A program made the translations under genes and the position numbers. Of a stretch of DNA of 64,000 bases, positions 45,801 through 58,045 are shown piece after piece. This DNA is from Chamaea fasciata (Eukaryota > Chordata > Aves > Passeriformes > Sylviidae): NCBI GenBank assembly GCA_029207755.1, contig JARCOQ010000025.1, forward strand, positions 5,790,739 to 5,854,738, in the 5' to 3' direction. Position 1 is the first letter of the stretch; every line of letters begins with the position of its first letter. The notes beneath the pieces were generated by a model, which was not told the DNA's origin, did not search any database, and was given only the letters and a program-made list of their open reading frames with translations.

Positions 45801-46840
45801 GAGCGGAGGGGCGTTTATAGGGTGGGTCCATGGGGGGGGGATCCATGAGAGGGGATGCAGGGGACATGTGGTGCGATCCGTGTTACGGGGATGTAGGGGG
45901 ATCTATGATGGCCTATGGGGGTTCCAGAGAGAATTCAGCAGGGAATCCATGGGTTGGGCAGAATCAAGAGAGATCTGGGGGAAACAGGGATGGATGGATG
46001 GATGGATGGATGGATGGATGGATGGATGGATGGATGGATGGATGGATGGATGGATGGATGGAAGTCGTTGGGGCAAGGGATCTAGGAGGATCTATGGGCG
46101 GGGATCCGGGGAGGGGGGGTGTTGGCGCGGCAGAATCCAGAGGTTGGGAATCCATGGATCAAGGGAATTCATGGCAGGGCACCCCTGGACAGGACGGTCG
46201 ATAGGGATCCAAAATAGGATCCATTGCAGGGTTCATGTCGGGCTCCACGGGGAGAGGATGGGAGGAGGGACCCAGCACAGGGGTCCCTGGAAAGATCCAG
46301 GGGGAACTCGAGGGAGGATATAGATACAGATATGTGGGGAAATCCAGTACGGGCGGGTGTGTCCAGGGGTCGGGGATCCATGCGGGATCCGGGGAAATGT
46401 AGGGGGGATCCAGAGGAGGTCAAGATCCCCCGTATATATGGGGAGGAGATCCAGAGCCGGGGGTGAGGTGGGGCAAGATCCAGCAGGGGAGTCAGGGAGG
46501 GATAGAAGGAGAGATCCATGGCAGTGGATCTGGGGAAGAGGGGGGTGGGGGTGGTCGGGGCCGGGATCCATAAGGAATTCGTTGGAGGGGTCCGTGGGGG
46601 ATCCGGAGGGGTGCTTGTGGGGGACAATGCCAGAATCCATGGGGAGGGGGTCGAGGGATGACCCACCGGCGGGGCTCGTGGGGACATCTGGGGAGAGTCG
46701 AGGAGAGATATCGAGAGGGATGCATGGGGGATCCACGGGGTCAGGGCGGCCATGTGGGATCCATGAGAAATCCGACGAGGGGATGTTCCGTGGGGGACTG
46801 GGGGAGGAGGGGGACGCGTCCATGGGGTTTCCCCGGCTTA
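45780..46840. repeat. G-rich GATCC-motif low-complexity region
   Basis: The plus strand is strongly purine-rich and built from loose recurrences of GGGGATCCATGGGG-like words; GATCC occurs at least 15 times. No coding signal. Confidence 0.65.
45988..46062. repeat. (GGAT)n microsatellite
   Basis: Seventy-five bases of uninterrupted GGAT, nearly 19 copies. Confidence 0.97.
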
Positions 46841-46849
46841 GGCTCCGTT

Positions 46850-47310
46850 GCCGGTTCCAGGCGCCGCGTCTCGGCAGCCGAGCGGCTCGGGGGGCAGCGG
46901 GGACCGAGCGGGGCCGCCCCCAGGGACCGAGCGGGGCAGGGGCGGCCCCGCACGCCCCTCTCCGGGCCGGGGACCGGGGGCCGGGGGCTGGGGGACCGGG
47001 GGACGGGGGGCCGGGGGCCGGGGGACCGGGGACCGGGGGGCCGGGGGGCCGGGGGCCGGGGGCCGGGGGGCCGGGGGCCGGGGGACCGGGAGCCGGGGGC
47101 CGGGGGCCGGGGGCCGGGGGCCGGGGCGGCTCCCCGGGCGGCCGGAGCGGCGGGGCCGGGCACGGGCCTGCGCGACTCCTCCCCCGGCCGCCGGCCCGGC
47201 CCGGCCCGCGCGGGTCCCCGGCCGCGCTGTCACTCCGCGAGCGGCGGCGGCTCCGGGCGCTGCCCGCGGGGCCGCGCGGGACGGGCGCAGCGAGCGGTGA
47301 GCGGGGCACC
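46850..47310. promoter_or_regulatory. Orphan CpG island
   Basis: CpG-dense block 1.3 kb upstream of RNPEP on the opposite side of its promoter. On the plus strand it ends in GCGAGCG/GTGAGC, a good splice donor at 47297. It could be a non-coding first exon of a plus-strand transcript such as a long NAV1 form; no coding content is recognised. Confidence 0.5.
46961..47125. repeat. CCGGGGG minisatellite
   Basis: Tandem 7-8 bp units CCGGGGG with ACCGGGGG variants over about 165 bp inside the CpG island. Confidence 0.9.
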
Positions 47311-47349
47311 GGGGTCGGGGCCGTGGGGCACTTCCCCGTGGGAGCGGGG

Positions 47350-47680
47350 AGACTCGTGAGACACGCCGGCGGGAGCAGGGGTGATGGGGGACGTCCTGCC
47401 TGGCCCTGGAAGGCAGGAACACCCCGGTGGAGACCGGCTCTGATACGGAACACCCCGACGGGGACTGGCGATGGCATTCGGGGACACACCACTTGGGTCA
47501 TTCCGTGGGGATCGGCGTTGACAGGGGGGACGACGAGTGGCGATGGGGGGACACCCCATCAAGGACTGGCTAGATACGGTGGAGGCGGCTGATGATGGGA
47601 ACACCCCGTGGAGGACCGAGGTGATGGGGTCATGCTGCGGGGAACTGCACGAGAGACACGCTGGCAGGGACCGGGGAGCA
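47350..47680. repeat. Degenerate 40-50 bp tandem repeat
   Basis: Recurring blocks of ACACCCCG followed by GGGGACTGG/GGAGACCGG and GATGGGG, about five diverged copies. Confidence 0.55.
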
Positions 47681-50600
47681 CAGGCAGCAGCTGTAGGGGC
47701 TGGCAGAGCCTGACACTCGGGGCAGCCCCCGTGTCCCCTCTCCTGTGCCCCACAGTGTCCCCTCCTCTCCGCAGAGACCCTGTTTCAGCAGTGGGAGCTG
47801 CAGCGTGACCGGGCTGGCAAATTCCTGTGCCCCACTGCCTTCGGTGTCCCCTGGACACCCCCAGTTCCTGTCCCCGGCAGAGGGGGGCTGCAGGAAGACG
47901 CTGTGGTGCTTCCCTAGTTCAGTCCTGGGGAGCACAAAATGGCCAGCTCAGGGTGTCAGGGGGAACAAGCACGGGCACGGTCAAAAATGTGTGTCCTGCT
48001 GCCCCACATCTCCTTTGCACAGGCAGGGCAGTTCGGTGCTGGCAGATCATGCTGTCTGCCCTAACTTTTGACATGGGAAGGTGTTTCCGGGCTGTAGGCA
48101 TCCATGGGTGCTTCCCACGGGGATTCTCCACCAGCCAGGGTGAAGGAGCCATCCCCACACTCCCTGGAGCCGGGAATGTTGCAGCCAAACCGGAACGGCA
48201 CAGGATAGAGGGGAAACTGGGACGACTTCATCGCAGGCCGTGCACTATGAGACACGGAGGTGCCCGTCACCCTGTGCGAGGGAAGCGGTGAAGACCCGCC
48301 GAGTGCGTGTGCCGGGATGACTCTTTTCCTGGATTTCACCTAGGAAAAAAACAACTGGGATGGGAGCCAGGGCGTCTCGGTGTGCCGGGATGCCAGGCCC
48401 GCAGCCGGCCCTGCTGGGTACGCGCGACTGCCCAGAGCGGGCGAGACCCCGAGCTGGCAGCGCTTGCCCGGGTGTTTTTGGGGTGCTGCCCGCATTCCCT
48501 GAGGCTTTGCCGTAGCTGCCGTGCCATTATCCCCGGCGCCAGAGAGGATCCATGTGCTCCCAAGGGGATCACAGGGATGGGGGAGCTCCCTGCACCCTGC
48601 AGCCGTGTGTGTCGGTGTCTGTGTTGTTGGAAGGAGGGGCTGGACCCCCCCAGTCTCACAGCCGGGGGAGCTGAGCCAGGAAATCCCGGCTGGCCCGGCC
48701 GGATCCTGGCTGAGTCATTTCGCAGCACTAAGTGCCCGTGCCGGGGCCGCGGGGCTCCCGCGCCTCTTGCAGGGGGCAGGGGCTGCCTGCGCCCCCCCAG
48801 CAGTGCCCCGGCCCTGGCCTCGGGTCACTCCCGGCCCTGCCAGCCCCGTGCCTCAGTTTCCCCACAACGTTTTCCTTGGACTGGGTGAGACAGAAGGCAT
48901 GTCACACATCCCGGCACAGGAGCCGGCTCTGAGAGGCCAGGGAGAGGGGAGGCAGGCTGGGATGGGGACTGTGGGAGTGGGTGAGCTCTGGCACTCACTG
49001 GGAGGAGAATGGTATCCCCAGGGCAGGATTTGAGACCCTCCCTCTGGTAAAGGGAGTCTCCGGTCTTGATGTGTTAACAGGGGATTGGCATTGAGGAGAG
49101 GAATGGGGGTGAAGAAAGGATGGGGATGAGAACTGGGATGGGAAATAAGATCGGAATGGGGAGAGGGATAGGGATAGGGAAGGGGTGGGGCTGAAATTAG
49201 ATGTGAGATGAGATATGAGATGATGATATGTGTTGGGGGTGGGATGAGGATAGGGATGAGGTGGGGATAGGATAGGATGGGATGAGATGGGGGTGAGGAT
49301 GGGGACAGGGATGAGGCTGACATGGCTGGAGCAGAGCTTCGGGTGCATGTGGGGACGTGGAGGGAATCAGGCTGGCCCCACTGGCAGCAGGATGTAAATA
49401 ACCTGCCAGGACACGAGTTTTTTTCCTGCTGCCCCCCCATGCAGCCCCACGGACAGGAAAAAGGTGTTTCCGGCTGCGGATGGGAGCGGGGCCCCCGGCC
49501 TGGGGAGGGATGTGGGGCCAGGGCCACAGACAGGGGGATCAGGTGACCCCCTCGGGCTGGATCCTGGGGTGCAGCCGCTGATCCCATGGCTCGTGGGACC
49601 CCTGACTTCAGTGTGGCCACTGGCTGGGCTGGGCTGGTGGCAGGAGCCCCCAGTGCACCGCTGTGGGGACAGGACATGGTGCCACCAGGCTGAGGCACAC
49701 CCTGTCTTGTCGTCTTGTCCCCAGTGCCACCAGCCACGGCAGCCACCAGGTGAGAACCCTGGGGACGTGTTCCTCCTTTCTGGCTGGAGCAGGATCCGTG
49801 GGGAGCTGGAGTGGCACTGTGGGAGGAGAGTGCCTCCCTTGCCCACGGTCCTTGCAGAGTCACTTCTGCTCACTGACCAAGCAGGATGTCCTGATGTCCC
49901 CTCACCCGTATGCGCTCCCTGGGGAGGTCTGGCATGCTTCACCACTAACAGAGCCTGGTCATCGGCCTAGGCTGGGGACAACAGTATGGGATTGGGATTT
50001 CAGTATCGGATGGAAATCTTCAGCATTTGTTCCCCCCACCACCTTGCTGCTGACAAATGGGACAGTCCCCCCTCACCTGTCTGGGGCATCCATTAAGTGG
50101 CAGTCAGGACAGGGACAGCACCCTCTGTCCTCCCACAGCCCTTTTGTGCCCTGTGCAGTGGGAAAAACAGCAGTGACAGGGAGGGAGCAGCTGGGACCAC
50201 ACTGCCTCTGCCCACTGCCCTGTGTGTCCCCAGGGAAAGTCCATCTCGTGTCACTGGCCTGTCCTGGCTGGGCAGGATTGGTCCCCAAGCCCAGAGGAGT
50301 GCCAGCCCCGGGAGGGCTCTGCAGGGAGCCACGACCTGCTGGGGCAGTCAGTGGCACTGATGGTGGCAAGGCTGGTGGCAGTGCATGGGGAAGCTGAGGC
50401 ACAGGCTGCAGGCAGGTGGCCCTTGGCCAACACCTGTGGGAACTCCTCGAATGCTCCAAGTGACAGATCAGCCACCAACCTGTCCCAGCAGGCTCTGGTG
50501 GCTTCCCTGGTGCATTTGCTGGCACAACCTGAGTCCTGCTCATTAGCAAGCGACCTCTAATGAGCTTTGCCCAGTTGTGCTGCAGGGTCTGGGCAGTGCT

Positions 50601-53400
50601 CTGGACGTTGGGCACTGCTGTGGATTGTTTGCCTGGATCAGGAGATGCTTGTTAGGAGAGGGGCTGGAGGATCCCCTGGCACGTGGCACTCACGACCACC
50701 ATCACAGGAAGTCACAATCATTGGGGAGAGCAAGATTTTAATTAACCATGGTGGGGGGAGGTCCTGGATGAGCGGCCCAGGGAGGGTTTGAAGCTCTGCT
50801 CTGTCCCAGGGAGTCCTGGTGGGGGAGGAGCTGGGGTGAGGCTGTCTGGCTGTGGGACTTGGTCCCTCTGCACTTCTCTGAGCTTGTCTGGTCAATGTCC
50901 CATCCCGGCCCCAAATCACCAGTGGCACCATCCCTGCACTCGGGAATTTTATGAGGGGCTCTGGGTCACCCCACCTCAGTGCTGGGCTGCCATGAGTTTC
51001 ACTGTGGGATCACATCCTGCAAGTTCCCTTCCATGAGGGCTCAGCAGCAGGTCTTGGTGCCACTCTGACCCCTGCCCTCCTGCCACCCTGCCGGCACTGG
51101 GGATCGGAGTGCCCCAAGGCATCGCATGTGGAGGGAACAGGTAGGGACAAGCCACCAGTGCCCGGGGCCGGCTGGGGCAGTGGAACTGGTGTCCTGGCAT
51201 CCTCTTACCGCCAGAGTGGGGGAATCGGGCTCCGAAGGTCTCAGCTGTGCTGCGGGGAGCGGTTTGGAGTGGGAGCCAGAGCTCCAGTGAACGCCTCCCG
51301 CTGTTTGCCTGAATTCCCTGGATCCCCCTGCTCCCATGGAGGAGAGGAGGTGGAAGCTGGGGGATCTGGGTTTGGGCTCCTTCTCCGTTCTCATGCTCAG
51401 CTCGCATTCAAGGCCCGTGCGGATGCGGCCGGGCGGCGCCGCCTCCGGCAGCGGAAACTCCCCCTGAGCAGGGCAGGGCGTTTAGCCACGGACTTCTCCT
51501 CCACCCCTTCTTCCCCGCCTTCTCTTCTCCTCGCCCCTCTGGGCTCTGCAACCCCTCCTCGCTCCCTGCTAGGGCGCCCGTACCAGGGGGTGAAGGCAGG
51601 AGTGCTGCCATCCTCCCACGGGCTGCTGGCTGCGGGCCGGCAGGCTGCTCCAGGGATGACTGAGGGTATTGAAGGGATGTTGGAGGGGTGCTTGGGCTCC
51701 CCTCTAGAAAAGCCAGGCATCCTCCAGATGTGATAGCCTCACGATGGCTCCGTTGGCTGCATCCTTCGGAGGGAGGAGGTTTAATTTTAGGTACAAGAGG
51801 GTCGTAGGACTGGAGCTGCTGCCTGTGCTGGGCTGGTGAGGGGTATTTGGGCCAGGGAGGGTATTGCCAGCCACTGCCAACCTCTTCCAGCCTCATGTAT
51901 TAAGTGACTGTCCTCAACTCCCTTGGGATGTCGGCATCACGGACACACTTGGAGTTATTTTGATAAACCCTGAGGATGTGGATCCCTCTGGAGTGGCAAC
52001 TGTTGTTGCAACACACACACCCGGCCCCTGAGCAGGGAGGTGTTTGCCAGCAGCCACTGCGGATTTACAGCTCACTGGAAAATCCACTCATCCCATTAAG
52101 GGCTCCCTGTGGCTTTTGCTTTCCATTGCAAATACCTGGTTATCCCAAGGGAAACCCCTTTGAGTGCCAGTGGGTGTGTGGGGCTCTCGGGGCAAACCCT
52201 GCAGAAGAGTCCAGGCTGCAGGAGCGGCTTCGTTTATTACAGGACGGATTAAAGGAGACCCATCTCGCTTGGCCAGGTAAGACCAGACAGGGCAGTTTAG
52301 CTCATGGTAGGAATGCTCTGTGATGGGAATGGCCTGTCCTGGGGCAGTGATTGCAGGGTTCAGTTTGGAATCGGATCCATGGGTTGACTTCCATTCTCTC
52401 GGTTCCTCACCCACAGTAGGTTCAGCATCTAAAACCACCCCAATTTGGAGCTTGGCTGTGATGATGGCATATCCTCAGCTCTGTGTCTCTGCTCTTGGGG
52501 CTTAATCTCCCACTTTGCTGGCACACCCTGTTGCTGTGTCCCTAGTGATAACCGTCCCATGTTCCCAGTGGCATTTTAAAATCCTTAACCTGCTTTAGGA
52601 GGGAAAAATGCCTTTTTGGGTACCCCCATGACTCCGCTCTGCCTGCTGTGTGTTGCGAGAGCCGAGTGTTGAAAGGAGCAGACAGGCAGTGAGGGTCTCA
52701 ACAGTGAGTGCTGGGGGTGCTGGGGATGCACTGCCAGTGCCAGGAGAGGGGGCCAAGCCCAGCTGCCCCTCGACCATCCTGACCACCCAGCACTCACATA
52801 TGCCTGCAAAGGCAACAGCATCTGCTGAGTTAATGTGTTTTCCAGCCCCGCCGTGCAGCTGCCTCTCCCCGCCACCCCAGCAGCCAAGCCAAAATCCATC
52901 AGGGGCTTACAGGTTTCATGGGTCGAGGACCGGGGAGGCTGTTTCCGCACAGCAGCGAACGCAGACACCGCGACATCTGGTCTTGCTCAAAATTCTCTGG
53001 AGCAAAGGGCCAGGTGTGTGATGCCACAGGAACACGGGGCTAAATAAATGATGCAACTGGCTTCATGGAGTTTGGGCCCAGACAAGAGTTCAGCTGAATG
53101 TCACCACAGCTACGGGACAGCTCCTGGCCCAGGGCTTGATCCAGCACTGGGAGGTCCTTGGCCCCAGGGCAGCACTGAGGTTCTAGGAAGGTTTTGGGGT
53201 GGTGTTGGGAAGGTTTTGAAGCCCTCAGTATGTGCAATAGGAGACGACGTATTTTGGCTCCGATGCTGGGTGCTGGAGGGACCCTGGGCTCTGAGTGGTG
53301 TCTCCTGTGTTCGAGGAGGCGTCTGCAGGGCTACCGACGGCTTTCTGGCTCTTATTGCCACAGAGCACAGGAAGAGCAGGAGGCTGAGGAGAGTGGGAGA
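47681..53400. other. Non-coding stretch between RNPEP and NAV1 (left part)
   Basis: No exon, RNA gene or complete retroelement recognised. Contains the purine-rich tract at 49080-49320. The open frames here lack homology I recognise and paired splice sites. Confidence 0.6.
49080..49320. repeat. Purine-rich GGGATGAGGATA-type low complexity
   Basis: Degenerate GGGATAGG/GATGAGATG words, almost pure purine on the plus strand. Confidence 0.8.
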
Positions 53401-53559
53401 ACCTCAGGCACTACCCAGACCTTCCCAGGTGACCCTTCACTGCTGGAGCATCTGGAGAGGGTTCGGTGGGGTGTCACCTTGTGGAGGGACAGCCCAACCC
53501 TTTTCCCCATGGGTGCCGGGGACACCGGGACACAACAGGCAGCGCTGCTGGAGGACAGA

Positions 53560-54190
53560 TGGCGCCAGGCACCGGACAGATGGCTTCATCCCAGACAGGC
53601 AGCCGAGGGGCCGGGAGGCCGGGCACCCCCGGCGCTGGGCCGGTCCCTGGGGACTCCCTCTGCCGGCCCCCGGCTGGCGGCGGTGGCCCGAGGGGGACAG
53701 CCACCACCGGCCATCGGCGGTGCGGGCACTACCGGCCCGGTACTACACGGCCTCGAGGGCGTAACGCTCGTCCTGGCGGGGCTGCACCGGCTGGGGGAGG
53801 CGGTACCGGACCGGGGAGAGTGACACCGGTTCGGGGGAAAGGGTGCCATCTGCTCAGGGGATGGTACCCGGCGGAGGGGAGGGTGACGGCGGCTCGGGAT
53901 GCGACAGCGGTGGAGGTGACACGGGTCGGGCCGGGGGGTGACACCGGCCCGGGGGCGGTACCGGGGGCGGTGCCGCGGGCGGAGCTGTCCAGCACCGGCG
54001 CCTGCTGAACGTCCGCAGCGCCGGGGGCCGGGGACGCCCCCGCTGCCCCCCGCCTCCGCCGGGCGCTCCCCAGATCCACCCGCCGCGGGTCCTGCCCGGT
54101 GCAGGGGCACGCCTGTCCCGCGGCCCTGTGGCCCCGGCCTAGGAGGTGTTGCAGGGCTGTGAGAGGCCGGGGTGGGGACGGGCGGGGGGA
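53560..54190. promoter_or_regulatory. Orphan CpG island
   Basis: CpG-dense stretch with recurring GTGACACCGG and CGGTACCGG words. Long frames on both strands are products of composition. No recognised exon; it may be an alternative promoter for the plus-strand NAV1 transcript. Confidence 0.45.
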
Positions 54191-54589
54191 GCACGCAGGG
54201 GCCGTGGCGGACTGGGCACCGTGTGGCCGGGATACCCCTGGGGAGAAGCCTTGGGCGTCGACGACCCTTGCCCAGCCCTTCACACCGTGCCCACCCAGAT
54301 CCTCACACAGCCCCTTGCACAGAGCCCCGCACAGCCCCCAGGCTCTGTCCCAGCCCCAGACCATCCAGCCTCATCCTGCAGCAGGATTTGTGCCGGCCAC
54401 AGCCCAGTCCGAGTAGAGGTCGGTCTCCTGGCCATACCCGCGGGTCGGTGGCAGTGGCTGCTGCAGCAGGTCCAGCCCAGAGCTCAGCTTTGCTCAGAGC
54501 CGGTTTTATTGAAGTGGGTTAAATGGCTAATGGGATTATTGTGGAGGGGCTGAGGCAGGGATTAGTGCTGTGACTACGGGCTGGGCATC

Positions 54590-54735
54590 TCTGAAAGTGT
54601 TCCAAAAACGTGTGGATGTAGCACTTGGGGACATGGTTTAGTGATGGGTATGGCAGTGCTGGGTTAGCTGTTGGGCTTGATGATCTTGGAGGGCTTTTCC
54701 AACCTGACAATTCTGTGATTTCTCTATGATCTCTA
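54590..54735 (+). mobile_element. CR1 LINE 3' end
   Basis: Sense tail: GTTGGGCTTGATGATCTTGG, then GCTTTTCCAACCTGACAATT and CTGTGATTTCTCTATGATCT. Confidence 0.88.
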
Positions 54736-56850
54736 CTTGGACAACAGCTGATTTCCATCCTTCAGTGCCTGCTCCTGTCCATCTCCCAGCAGCTCCCAGA
54801 GCTCCCAGCATCCTGCTGGGCAGAACAGACATCCAAAACAGGCAGAGTTGTGTCTGGCTGGCCTCCACTTCTACCTGCCTGCCCATCCACTGCCTGCACC
54901 CAGGAGAACCACCTCCCTGCAGCCAGCCCGACATTGCCCTCCGGAGGGGCAGGAGAGGGGAGCAGTGAGACCTCCCTGGGGAAGGACCCAGCCTGGTGCC
55001 CCGGCGATGTGGGTGGTGGCAATGTCCCAGGCAATGACACTGGCTGGTGGGCAGGCCAGGTCCTGGCCAGGGCACGGGGGCTGGAGGGCTGGGCCTGGTG
55101 GCTGAATTGGCAGCTTGTTCTCTGCTGAAGGCCCCTTTCTGCCCCGGATCCCTCTGTTTCTCTTTGGAAAGTTTTATGTTCCTTGTGTCACAAGGAGCCT
55201 TTTCTTTGTCGCCCTTCCTGAGCGTGCCAGGGAGGAGGCTGTGCTGGAGCATGGCCATCCCTGATGGCAGCTCAAGATTGCATGCTGCACAGGGCTGCAA
55301 GGTGCAGGGAGAGTAGCCTTTGGGGGCAGCTGTTTCACAGCACGAGGGCCTGTCCCCTAGCAGGGACTTGGGGTTCACCCCTGGGCTGTCGCCTTCACCC
55401 TCACCCATTAAAATGAAGGATGCTTTGCAGCCCCTGAGCATCCCCCTGGGGACACCTGGCACAGTGCTGCAGCCCCTGGTGCTCATGTGCTGCCAGTCCC
55501 AAGGGTGTCTCAAGGATGATGCCCGATTTACAGAGCTGTTCTGCATCCCAGCACACCCAGGGAAGGATCCTTCCTCCTTTTTTTCCCATTTATCAGCCTG
55601 GTTCCAGCTGTCTTACCCCTTTCGCTCTCTTACCCCTTTCAGAGGCTGTGTCAGGGTGGGGAAACAGGCACAGAACAGCAGCAAGATGCCAGCAGAGGCT
55701 GAAGGGTTGAACACAATTTCCATCAGTCAGTGTCCATGCTCACACTCCTGCCACATTTATCCTGGGACACGGGACAGCGTGTCATCCCTGACAGGGATCT
55801 AAACTGTGAGAGATAGGAGAGAAGCAAATTTTATCTCACTTATGAAAGTCACCCCAAAATGCTACAAAATACAGAGCAAAATGCTTGCAGAGCCATTCGC
55901 TCTTCTCTTGGGAATGTGGGAGGCCCCCATGATTGGACCCCTCCAAGGAACAGTGGTGGAGCCGGGGGCTTCAGCCACTCATTGTGGCCCCTGCAAGGCT
56001 GGAGGCTGTTCCCAGCTCGGCTCAGGTGATGGATGGCTCCAAAGCGGATCTGCTTCAGTGCTGGGAATGCTCCAGTGACCCCTCTAGGTCATGGAAATGG
56101 GGACATGAAATGAGACCAGGCTCCAGGTCCCTGTTCATTTCTGGCTGCTAAAATCACACGTGTGAGATGGATTTGGACATGAGGCTGCAGAAGTAGTTCA
56201 AGCTCTGGGCACAACAGATGCCTCTTTGAAGGAGATGCCTTCAGGGATGTGCTGGCTTATGTCTCTCCTGGGATGAAGGACACAGCTCGGCCAAGGTGTT
56301 TCCTTCAATGTGACCACCCAAAACTCTGTGTATGGCTCCATCCGAAGGGATCAAATCCCTCCTCACCTCTGGGATTAAAAACTGAAGTTCACCTCCAGAC
56401 CTGAGCTCTGGAGGCACCTGGGATGAGCATCCTCTGCTTGGCTAGGAGATGAACGCCTCCAGCTGCCCAGGAGGCTCAGCCCTGATGCCCAGGCACAGCT
56501 CTGCTGCCCACAACACTGCTGTGGCTGCTCCAAAATATCCCCTGGTGCTAAAATACCTCATGTGCACCTGCTGCTTTCCACAGCCATGGGACCCAGTGAT
56601 ACCAAGCTGGTACCCAGGGGAGTGATGGGGCCAAAAACTCACCCAGCAGCTGGAAGTACCCAAATCAAAGCATCAGGTGCAAGTTCCCAAGGCTCACGTT
56701 ACCCGGAGGGGGAGCAGCCGCCTGTTCCTGAGAGCTGTTCCTGGGCTGAAGGAGAAAGTTGTTTCCCTTTTGAGCTAATTGCAAAGGAGCTGCTGGGTCT
56801 ATCTGGGTCAAGCCATGACCTGCTTTAGCCAGGCAGAGGCAGCAGGATGC

Positions 56851-56884
56851 CAGCGTGACACAGCGTGACACAGCGTGACACAGC
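56851..56884. repeat. Three-copy CAGCGTGACA repeat
   Basis: A 10-bp unit occurs three times in direct succession, then decays. Confidence 0.85.
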
Positions 56885-57884
56885 ACAGTGTCCTCCTCCA
56901 CTCCCCTGCCATCATCACACCTGGGGCACATGCCAGGGACACCCAGTCCTGGGGGCAAAGCTTGGATAGGGTAAAATCAGTCTGGAGGCAAAGGAAGGAT
57001 TCTTTGGGAACAAGAATGGACTGAATCTTGCCCAGGAATGGTTTTAGTTTGTGGTGGCTGATGCTGGATGTGTAGGGGGCTTCTGGGCAGAGAAGTGGCT
57101 CCTCCTGGAGCTGCGGGGGGGAATAGGGACTTAGGAGGAGTTGCTTTGGTTTATCCTTTTGTTGGCATCCTCGGGTGTTGGACCCCAGCACGAGGGTCCA
57201 GCTGCTCTCACAGGCTGGGGGAGCAGGGCCACGTCACCCTTCAGCCATCCCCCAGGAAGGCCATGGTGTCTCTAGAGCAGCATGAAGCCTGGGGAGGGGT
57301 CAGTAGCCAGGCACAGGAGAATCCTTGGAGATACCTGAGGTGTGTGTGGTGGGAAAAGAACTGCTCTGAGCCCGGCTCCCAGCATGTATTGGCATCTCCT
57401 GAGAAGCCTCAACCCTGTGAGCACAAGAGAAGGATTGATTTCTTGTGGCCAGCGTGGCAGCTTTGGCTTCTGCTGCAGCTGTGGCATCACTGGTGGGCTC
57501 AGAAGGGTAGAAATGGAAGTTGTGTGCATATGAGAGAAATCCAAAGTGGAAAAAAATCTACTAGACCTGGTCACAGCCCCAATGCTACATGCCCAGGAAG
57601 CAGGCAGGGCTGGAGGAGTGCTGCATGCTGCTGGTGCTCAGTGGGTGCTGGGGAAGGTAAGGTCATAGCATAAATCTAGATGAAGATTTTGCCTCTGAGT
57701 TGGTTGAGGATGACCTTGTGACAGATTTTTATGGAGTGAGGGACAGATGATCTCCCTCTGCGTTAGGAGAAAACCCACCAGAACCAGCCGCTGGGGCTGG
57801 AGATGTTTCCAGGAGAGACCTCAGGGTGAAATGGGTGACTTGGAACCAGTGGTTTCATCATCCTTGCACCTATGGGGAGGAAGG

Positions 57885-58045
57885 TTCCCTTATCCTTGGA
57901 AGTGTTCAAGACCAGGTTGGACAGGGCTTGGAACAACCTGCGATAGTGGAAGGTGTCCCTGCTCATGGCATGGGGCTGGAATGAGGTGATGGTCTGTATA
58001 GTCCCTTCCAACACAAACTGTTCTGTAGTTCTATGAAGGTCAACT
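57885..58045 (+). mobile_element. CR1 LINE 3' end
   Basis: TTGGAAGTGTTCAAGACCAG, GGTGTCCCTGCTCATGGCAT and CCCTTCCAACACAAACTGTT followed by GTAGTTCTATGA. Confidence 0.9.

Noticed and set aside
44753..45820. 355-codon plus-strand open frame
   Set aside because: It is the antisense of RNPEP exon 1 plus the 38-bp and 11-bp repeat arrays; the proline/arginine/glycine content reflects GC composition.
46233..47592. Open frames of over 400 codons on both strands
   Set aside because: They run through the GATCC-word tract and the CCGGGGG array and translate to low-complexity Gly/Pro/Arg strings, with no domain or splice logic.
47775..47930. Exon-like segment after CTCTCCGCAG
   Set aside because: The acceptor is good but no convincing donor follows and the translation matches nothing I know.
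53586..54364. Minus-strand frames of about 200 codons
   Set aside because: They coincide with the CpG island; lack of stops follows from GC content and no family is recognised.
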